Shown one piece after another: positions 13,457-22,800 of a stretch of 64,000 nt of DNA (its first letter is position 1; every line of letters starts with the position of its first letter). A program made the translations under genes and the position numbers. Source of the stretch: Micropterus salmoides (taxonomy: Eukaryota > Chordata > Actinopteri > Centrarchiformes > Centrarchidae); the NCBI RefSeq assembly GCF_014851395.1, contig NW_024041373.1, positions 5,160,122 to 5,224,121 of the forward strand, given 5' to 3'. Under the pieces are notes generated by a model. That model had not been told where the DNA came from and did not search any database. It worked only from the letters and a program-made list of their open reading frames with translations.

Positions 13457-14199
13457 TTGTTTTTCTTTAATTATAAAAACAAGAGGCCCCCAAAAGAGAA
13501 ACATGGCCTTTTAAGTTTAAATTTTTTTTAAATATCTAAAATAATTTCGATCACATAAAGTTTTTATAGAATATGCTCTGAAGTGTCTCTAACATATATG
13601 AAATGTTGTTTTCTTTGCATGTTCCATAACTTATGTCTCTAAACTTTGATGAATTTTAAAAACCACGAAAGATCATTGCTGAAATCGAAACATTAGTAGC
13701 CTATTTTGCATTTTTACCCGCTCATCAAGAATTTCACTGACAAAATGTCATAGTACATATCGGTAGTCTTACGCTAATGACAGATAGCTAATTGTGAAGT
13801 ACTGGACTCACTGAGTGCACATAGTGGAGTCGCGGCAATGTGGATTTGAAGGAGGAAGTGATGCCTTTTGCTGGTCTGGTCTGTGGACTATAGTGGCATG
13901 GAGCAGGTCCCTCCTTCTAAGATGGCCAGAGATAAAAGCCATTATTGATTGATGGATTGATCAATGAATTTTGTGATCAAGCCCCAATATGCTGTAGCCT
14001 ATACCAAAGCTAGAAGTACCCTTTAGCATGTAAGCATACATAGGGTTTCTTAGCTTTGGTCAGAAACATGCAGAGGAAAGGCTGTCTTTGTAGTCAGCCG
14101 AACACATGTACCTTGTGACAGAGTTTCAGTAACCCAGCAGAATTAAAAAAAAAAAAATACTAGCTCAACACAATCAACTTGTGTGCTCTCTCAGTAAAT

Positions 14200-14530
14200 T
14201 ACACTGAACAAAATTATAAACGCAACACTTTAGTTGTTTGCCCCCATTCATCAGCTGAACTCAAAGATCTAAGACTTTCTCAATGTACACCAAAGGCCTA
14301 TTTCTCTCAAATATTGTTCACAAATCTGTCAAAATCTGTGTTAGTGAGCACTTCTCCTTTGCCTTAAGGAGAAGTGCTCACTTAACCCCAAGTTGCTCCA
14401 GAGGCGTGCGACCTCTGACATATATAACAATTGTAAGTCGCTTTGGATAAAAGCCTCAGCTACATGATTAAATGTCAAATGTCATGTCAAAACAAAAGTG
14501 TTGTGTTTATAATTTTGTTTGTTCAGTGTA
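14200..14530 (+). mobile_element. Tc1/mariner-type foldback MITE
   Basis: Terminal inverted repeats of about 30 bp: TACACTGAACAAAATTATAA at 14200, and its inverse ending TTTGTTCAGTGTA at 14530, with TA dinucleotides at both tips as expected for Tc1/mariner target duplications. The arms read inward through AGATCTAAGACTTTCTC and a fragment with CTTCTCCTTTGCC. This pattern is familiar from fish Tc1-like elements with long terminal repeats. The two arms meet in a 17-bp perfect hairpin (14343-14381), so the transposase-coding middle is gone. The right arm is interrupted by a SINE tail (14391-14470). Confidence 0.75.
14391..14470 (+). repeat. SINE tail nested in the Tc1 MITE
   Basis: The block from GTTGCTCCAGAGGCGTGCG through GTAAGTCGCTTTGGATAAAA is the inverse of 59000-59094, where a fuller SINE copy lies. 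It sits between the two arms of the MITE. Confidence 0.7.
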
Positions 14531-16640
14531 GTCAAGGACACAGGGAAACTGAATATGAAATATGAGCAGATATCTAATGTCATCATGTTATCCTGGATTA
14601 GTACAAGCACCTTTGAAGAACAGGACCCTGTTAAGCATAGACAAGCTTAGTTTAGTTTTTATGGTGTCACCTGACTTCTAATAGCAGTTTTCTCAAGCAT
14701 CCAAACAAAACTAGCTGGCAGATTACACCCTACAGAGTCCAATCAGATGGATCCAGACGTGATGGTATAAGCATGAGGGCTGTATCATAGTTACCTACTG
14801 TACATCATGACCTCTAAGTTTCAGTGTTTCACTTGGCGCTATAAGCTCATGGAAACCTATTGTTATACCATGATACTCAAGTCATCTGATGCACTAACAA
14901 TTTACAATAGGTCTATTTTAGGGTCCCATACCCATATTTTTATGACCTATGACATATCATTTGACTCCTGTCTTCATGGCTTTTGCTGGTCTCTGGTTGT
15001 GCTGTGTGTTTTTTCACCAAAGCAATCTGTCTTTGGGGTTAGTCTCTGTCAAAAGTCAGTCTCTCTCGCTCTCCTTGCCTTTCACTTCTCCTTTCCTCTT
15101 ACCCACTAACACACATACTGGTCATCACCAGCGGCGTGCCATGCAGAAATAGCATCCCCCCCCTCCACACTCCTCCTCAGACATAAAACTGTGTCCCTGT
15201 CCCTGAACACAGGACCAGCCTTTCATTTTCAGCTGCTCTCTGATTCGAACAGAGGGAGGCAGGAAGGTGTCTTTTCCTCTCCTCTGCTCTTTGGAGGGAT
15301 GGCTGCTACCATTACATGCCATTTGATCCCAGTTGCCAGTTAACTTGATCCTCGGCAACTGGCCCGCTGGGCCCCGCGCGCTTGCCTGATGCTTCCAGAG
15401 GTGCTAATGCAGGTGTATTTCACAGGAGCTGGTGGGCAGTGAACCTCACTCTCACACACATGTGTGTATGTGGGTGAGGGTGTTTGAGCCAAAGTACCTG
15501 GCCCACTTTCCTACTGTGGCACAGCACGTTAGAAACATTCTCCTGTGTGGCGTATGCTGTTAAAGCTTTGACCTGTTTCTGAATGTTGCATCCAAGACCT
15601 CGCTGTACTGTACTCCTTAAAACAACTGTTGATATTTCACTGAAAAACACAGATGTCAACCTTATGATGGTGTTAGAGGAAAGGTCCGGGGACCACCAAA
15701 GATTCATCCCCTGGGGATCATGAATGTGTGTACCAGACTGCATGGCAATTCAACCAATAGTTTCAGTTTGGACCAAAGCGGTTGACCGAATGACAGACCA
15801 ACATTGCCATTAGAGCCCTGCTTCTAGTGTGGCAAATCGAAACAGCCAGACAGCAGGTGCATAGATCTGCAAGATTTCATGCTGTAGTTAAAGGATGAAT
15901 CACTTCTGTGGTAAAGCAATAGAGAGGAGGACACTGTCATATGAAAATGTCTGGGATTACGAAATTAATTGGATTTGTTCCTTCCAAGTTGCACGTGCAG
16001 TTGATTTTGCATGTATATTACATGTAAATCTAGGACACACAGTGGCCCCAGGACTGAGAAATTAAGTCAAATAAAAAGAAGAGAATATATATACTTTGTT
16101 GTTGTTTTCCCACTCATCTTCAGCTCACTGCAAGTATTTGTTTGGATGTGTGTGTGATGTATTTCATTTAATTCTGGGCTAAGAGGCAGGGCTCAGAGAA
16201 ATCTGAATTTCTCTCTCAGATTGGATTACGAGTTTTCAGTGTCCATTAAGACACTTCACTGGTGATCTGCTAATGTCTCTCCACCTCCGTCAGTTGTCTG
16301 ACCGATCTGCGCTTTCAGTTAATTTCGCTGTGGGATTTGTGTAGCTGCTTAACCTTTGACAATAAACTTGTCTTAGAGTCGCTGTGACACCACTAACAGC
16401 AGAAAACTGCTCCCAACAGTAATAACACCTTCAGGATTTCTTAGCGCCTTTCCTTCTCTGTCAACACTCAGCAGCTGCCAGCACGGATCAAATATCCATC
16501 AGCTACCAGCATGGACACACAGCTAAGGCTTCAACACTGCAATATGAACCAAAGCTGACTGGTCAGTTAGTACAGTGCCATAACAGGCCCTCAAATGGGG
16601 CAAAAGACACCGTTAGATACCCTGTGGGATCGGTTTTCCT
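14531..16640. other. Intergenic, no gene seen
   Basis: No supported gene apart from a dispersed repeat at 15660-15835. The remaining 3' exons of the STPG4-like gene would be expected here or further left, but I found no PGxGxY-coding segment. Confidence 0.45.
15660..15835 (+). repeat. Dispersed teleost repeat, copy B
   Basis: Diverged partner of 4036-4185. This copy extends further left, through ATTCATCCCCTGGGGATCAT and a GTGTGTACCAGACTGCATGG phrase. Confidence 0.5.
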
Positions 16641-16808
16641 TGACCCTTGTGGTTGTCATAACTAGCTTGTGTACAGCACATACCAGATACACATTAGGTC
16701 ATAGCTTGTAACCAAAACCCATTGAAAGTGTATTGTAATGAAGCCTTTTTGTGGGCAATGGAAAGACTGCATGGTCCTAATAACTAGTCTCTGTGACTGG
16801 ATACTTAC

Positions 16809-16854
16809 AGGGGGAAAGCTGATCCGCTGCACAGTCGACCGGAACATCACATGC
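16809..16854 (-). CDS. stpg4: STPG4-like exon encoding FRSTVQR
   Basis: 46-nt exon with a strong pyrimidine-rich acceptor (CTCCTCTTCTTGCAG) and donor gtaagtat. Read with two bases from the previous exon it gives HVMFRSTVQRISFPP. The FRSTVQR core is the recognisable STPG4 feature. A 42-nt G-rich block (C-rich on the gene strand) begins about 30 nt upstream of the acceptor. Confidence 0.65.
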
Positions 16855-19800
16855 CTGCAAGAAGAGGAGATAAGATATGGGTGGGTTAGGGGGGGGGGGG
16901 GGGTCGGGGGGGGGGGGGGGGGGTCGAAAAAAAAGAAAAGAGGAGAACAGTGAAGGGAAAAGTGAGAGAAGAAAAGAATAAGACAGAGACAGAGAAAATG
17001 AGAGAGCAGCTTAGTGATTGCTCCTCTATCTTTGTGCTGTGAGGAGATGAGAGAGGAAGGAGAATTTGTACGAAGAGGAAGGATTCCGCGATCAAGGGGG
17101 TGATTCATGCGTTGTCTGCTCCGCTGTGATCTGAGAGTTAAAGAGAGGCTTGTTTGTCGAGTGCTTACTTGCAGGGAATCTTCTCCACTGGTTTTGCTGT
17201 CACATTGTAGTCGCACGGCGAAGTGTTTATATGCTGGCACAGGGAATAAAGATAAAGAAGTGTTTAAATGTATATGACAGTATCACCATGAGTTTGCTTT
17301 TGTGCCTGCTGTGTTGCATCGCCGACAGCTGGCTTTGGTTTCTAACACATTTTCTGTTTTCAGTAAGTCTGCTGCAGGTACATTTTGAAGAGCAGCCACT
17401 TTGAAGCAAATTGCTGTGATGATGTTCCAATGCCACTGCCAAAACACTATGAAAACACTGGATACTGCTTGAAAAATGCATACTTGAATAAAAGTGATGT
17501 AGAGGGCTAAGTTAACAACAATAAATTCCAACTATTAACTGTTAATAAAACTTTGGTCAAATTTAAAAAAAACACACGCACAGAAATTTGTAGCTTAAGA
17601 GTTACGTGGTGTAACAATTTCTTGGCAAAGAGCACGGCACACAGCTTCCCGAAAACCATCTTGCCTACAGAGACCAAAACCAAAACCTGTACCTACTGAC
17701 CATAACGAACCATTCTTTAGCCTAAGAGGTACTACCTGGACGTACTGGGCGGCAGGGCTTAATTTGCTGCTGGAACAAAATCACCTATTTTGTCACTATC
17801 ACAATCTGTAAATACAGACATAAATACATTTTGGATGCATTTCAAATGAGAATTTTCCTAAAAAGGGAGAGGTCAGGTCACGCAGTGAAGCCTGAAGCAT
17901 GTGAGTTTTGTACATGTCACCTGAGCTATGTTACTGCGATTTGATCAAATGTTTGGAAACCAGTAGGTCAGTTGGACCCAAAGCAGGCCAAAGTCATAAA
18001 GCAGATCAACAGGGTGGCAATATTAACACTGTGTGGTGGGAAGTGGTTTAATGCTTTTTGGCATTTGATTACATATGACTACAGCTAAGCAAGTGGGTGT
18101 TGGTTTTGTGTAACGGTGATATGAATATGGCTGAATTATGGTATGTGTGTGTGGGTACGATTCTGTCTGTAGTACTGAAACAGAGCGGAGGAGACTGATA
18201 GACAGACAGAATACGTCCCTTAGTTTGGTTTCTCAGCCTGCTTGCTTTCCGTGGTTGTCGATAGAACTTTCTAATTCATTTTCCCCACCTTGTAGCAATC
18301 CACAGACAGAAGGGAAACAACATGGAAGTCAAGGGACAGTCAAAGCTGTTTCCATATGCCTCCCCGTGCTGATAAACGTAAATAAATAATGAATTGTTTG
18401 TCATGACTGCATTGTTTACTTTTAACATCAAGCACCACGGAGTTGTTTAATGTGCGCCAGGTGCTGTGGATTTGTGATTCGTTCCTTGACTTTTTTTCTC
18501 CCCCTGACGGGCTGAACAGCAGCCTCTCTGTTTTTCTGGGACCTCCTTCAGGCAGCTGTGGCTCAGGAGGTAGAGCAGGTTGCCCGTAATTTGGAAGATT
18601 GGTGGTTCAATCCCAGGCTGCCTGTCGAAGGGTTTTTGGGCAAGAAACTGAACACCGAATTGAATGTTAGTTTGTGTTTGAGCACTTAGGTTCAGTGTGT
18701 GAATGGTAGATGTAGTGTAAAACATTTGCAAAGCCTACTCTAACCTGTGTTTGTGTCTATTCTTGCAAGTTATTAGTTCGCTTCCTCTTACATAAAAAAA
18801 CACACTAACCATAACACTACTGTCATATATCATGCCAGTGTAAAAGAGGTACTAACAAAACAGGGACCCACTCATAAACCCATTGATCCATAGAGCTACT
18901 AGTGGTCAAAAACTCAACAGAGTATCTTTGACGCACAGACGTGAGAGTCCTGCTATCAAACTTCTTATCTAAGTCTTAGAAGAAAGCAAATATGTGTATT
19001 TCCCAAAACCGTGCACTATTCCTTTAATATGTGGTAAATTACATCTGCCAACAGGATCAGTAAAGGTCATGTCAGAACCCGACCTTGTCGCTGAAGCCCA
19101 GAGTGATGATTTCAGGCCGTGGACAGTTTTTGAAAGAGTAGGACGCCTGGTGCCTCAGGACCTCCTGGATGGAGTCGGTGTAGTCATACGCCCCGGGTAG
19201 AAGCAAATCCCCCTTACGTATGCCCAGAATGTGGGCTTTTCTGCCCACGCCTTTGAACCCATAGGTCTTCCTCACTGGGTTCAGTTCAGCTTCTTCGATG
19301 AAGTCGCGAATGTGATAGAGACCGGGGATGGGTGTGTCCTGGGAGTAGGTGAGAGGAGAGAAGTTAAGGTAGTGTTACCACATATCCTAGAAAGACACAT
19401 TGCTGTATTGTTGGCATGATGCAGCCATTACTGGACTGTTGTCCACAAGAGCCAAATTCAGCTCAAGGTAGTTAAACTCTTTTTATTAAGGTATAATTAT
19501 TTTGATATTATTATATTGCCAAATACAATTGTTATTTCCAATAATCCTATAAATACAATTTAATGTTGACATTACAAGAAGAAAGAGTGCGTGAATGTCG
19601 CCGGCCCGTTTTGCAGAAGCCAAAGCCAGCAATAACACTGTCTTCAGAGACAGACGTTTTAAGTCAACTTCCCCAGAGGTTCAAAAGGGGGGCCAGAGAG
19701 CCCATCCAGAACCACTGCCAGATCCCACGGAGGGGCCAATGGCCTAGAAACAGGGAGTAGCCGACGTGCCCCTTTCATAAAACGGCAGACCAAGGGATGT

Positions 19801-22800
19801 TGGCTAGCTGGTTTACCTTCAAACCCCACATGACAAGCAGCAATAGCAGCCAGGTACACTTTAATTGTGGAGAAAGCCTTTTGTTTATCAACCAAGACCT
19901 GCAGGCCGGGCACTGAAAAGGCGCATGACCCTCCTTGATACGCCACTCCTCAAACACCCTCCACTTACATTCATAAAGGGACCTGGTGGCGGGAGCCCTG
20001 GCGCTCTGAATAGTGTTAACCACATTCTGAGGAAGCTCCATCACACTTAAATGCATCGCTGGCCAATGCGGAGCTATGAGGATCAGTCTGCAGCAGTGCT
20101 CCCTCACCCTGGACAGAGTAAAGGAAACCAGGTGTAACCAGGTGTAACCCCAGAAATATTGTACTCCGTGCTGGGGACAGCACGCTCTTCTCAGTGTTTA
20201 TTATAAAACCCAAATCTGTAAGATGTCTTATGAGTACGCGCGTTTGCGACACTGACACCTGCTCCGACTGTGCCAAAAGGAGCTAGTCGTCCAGATATGT
20301 AGCCAGACGGAAACCCTGCCGTCTTAACGGGGCCACAGCCGCTTCGGTACACCGCACGAACACTCTCGGGCTCAGGGACAGACTGAAGGGAAGTACCCTG
20401 TACTCGTAACATACCTCAGATATTTCCTGTGCGTAGGATAAATTGCAATGTGGAAATCCGCGTCCTTCAGGTCGACAGACGTGACCCAATCGCCCTGGCG
20501 CACCAGACGAAGCAGGGATGCATGAGTGAGCATCCTGAACTTGTATTTCCTGAGGTTCTTGTTCAGAGCTCGCAGATCCAGGATAGGGCAAAGACTGCTC
20601 CGTTTGGGGACCAGAAAATACCTGGAGTAAAAGCCGCTCTGACTCCATTCGTGAGGCACTACACATATCGCTCTCTTTTCTAACAGCGAGACAATTTCCT
20701 CCTGTAGAATACAAGCTGACTCCCCCTGAGCCCGGGAGCATACAATACCTGAGAAGCGAGGGGGATGACAGCGAATTGAAGCCCCATGATATCGTTCTTA
20801 GCACCCAGGCCAAAGTCATGAGCGCCGCTCACCTTTCCCTCATCAGCGAGAGGGGTGGCAGCCCCCGGTTTGTCTTCCCCACTGCGCGCCGTCAATAATG
20901 GTGTTATGGGGCCATCTAGCGGCGGGGCACAAGCGCGACTCCTGGTCGACACTGCGCATGGTCGACACTGCGCATGCGCGAGGTGCTTGAAGGGAGCCGT
21001 AGCTTGTTGTTTTCTGTTCATTGTTTTTAACTGTGCCCTTGACCTTAGGCCTGGATGCAGCAGCGGAACATGCTTTATTGTTAATAAAGAGTGAGGGTGT
21101 GTGCTTGTGCGACTTAAAGGGAGGGCAGAAAACCTGCTGCCTCTGCTGCAAAGTCTCTCTTCTCCTCGACCGAGACGCGCCGGTGCCTCTCTGGAACTGC
21201 ACGTCACAGCATGGAGTCGGGAAAGCCCCCGCATCACACTCCGGAACAGAACAGGTGGGGCTGGCGAACGGGGAACATCCAGCGGCATCACCGGTGGGGA
21301 GAGGGAGGCTGTCAAAACGCCCTCTTCTTCTTCCTGGCCTGCTGACCGGCAGTCTGGACCCGCTGTCCCAGTGGAGCTGCCGTCAGCGTTGGAGCCTTCC
21401 TGGGCCAGCCCGCTCTCGCCTCATGCCGTGGAGGGGCAACTGGGGTGGGCTGGGGCTTCGGCCGCTTAGGGATTTTAAACTGAGGGGGCCACGAGACAGC
21501 CTGAGCGAAGGTCTGGCGTGGGGCCGCTGGGGGGTGGGCCTCAGCTTTCCGGGGTAGGCAGAGCTGGAGAGCTTCGTCCTCCTTCTTCTTAGCCTCACAT
21601 CTCTGCTGCATGGAGGCCAGAGCGGTGCCAAAAACCCCGTCAGGGACAATCGGCATGTCCAAGATGTCCTCTCTTCTCTCTGTCAGACAGGTTTGTCAGG
21701 TTGAGCCATCTTGGTCTTTCCTGTGAAACCATCACTCCCATAGATTTACCTCTGGCTTGGACCAAGCAGCGCTGCACGCGGAGGCAAATGTCTGTTGTCA
21801 TGGTAATCTCTTCCCACACTACGGGGTCAGGCTTGGTGGCCATGTCCTCCATCAAATCCGCTTGATATGCGGTGAGAATGGAGGAGACATTCAGGGCTCG
21901 GACACTCAAAGCTGACGCTTTGTAAGCCCTCTCAGTCATAGCGGACAATATGGGGTTCCTGGAGGATGCCGTGGTCTGTGGTGGGTGGAGGTGGGCTTCA
22001 ACGGCCAAGCGGGTGTGTTCCAGCCCGAGGCAGGAAGAGCAGACCTGGTGTGTGTCCCTGCTTGAAATTTTATTCCCGCAGCAGCAGAGCCGAGCCCCTG
22101 GATCGCCGTCTCCTCTGGTGTGAGGGGGATTAGAGTCCATCTTCGTTAGAGCGACTAACGGCTCCATGGGGGGCATGCGGAGCATGCCAAGCTTTTCCAT
22201 GCCCTCAAAATCCAGGGAGGAAGCGCCCTGTATCGGGGTCTTGCTGCTGAACAGGTGGTCCTTCCATGAAACCGAGACTTCATCCAGCAGCTCAGGAAAA
22301 ACTGGGAGTAGCTGTTTTGCCATCCTCTTGGCCTGGGGCAATTTCTTCCCCTCATAACGGGATCTGGTGGTCTCCGTCACAACCGCAGGCCAGGGAATAT
22401 TCAGTCTGGCTGCAGTGCGTCCTGCATATCCATACTGGGAGCGGGGGAAGCCGGCGTACTCCCGTCCTCGCCCGGAGAGGCAGACACAGCGTCGTGCTTG
22501 GCAGCCTGAGCGGAAGGGATGAACATTTCATCCTCATCCTCATCATCCTCAGATATGAGGAGCTCTGAGGTGCCCTCGTCATCATCCTCATAATCCAGCT
22601 CTAGCACATCTTCCATAAGCGGGGCCACCGCGGCTAGGTCCAGCTGTGAGCCCCAGCTAGCGCTAGCACACGGTTCAGCGTCCACATCGGTCCCTCATTG
22701 CCAGCCGGCAAGTCGTTGGTGGACAGGTGAGGGTCCTTTCCCGACAAGCTAGCTTGGCGTGCCGTCGTCTAAGACTCTTCAGGGTGAAGCAGGCACAGTG

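Noticed and set aside
16662..17240. 192-codon minus-strand frame
   Set aside because: Most of it translates the poly-C tract and pyrimidine-rich intron. Only the 46-nt exon within it is supported.
17740..17765. SPAAQY on the minus strand as the missing STPG4 exon
   Set aside because: The spacing differs from the expected PG-Y unit and no acceptor/donor pair gives phase 0 in and phase 2 out.
18551..18625. Functional tRNA gene
   Set aside because: A and B boxes are present, but the arms do not fold into a tRNA and SINE body sequence follows.
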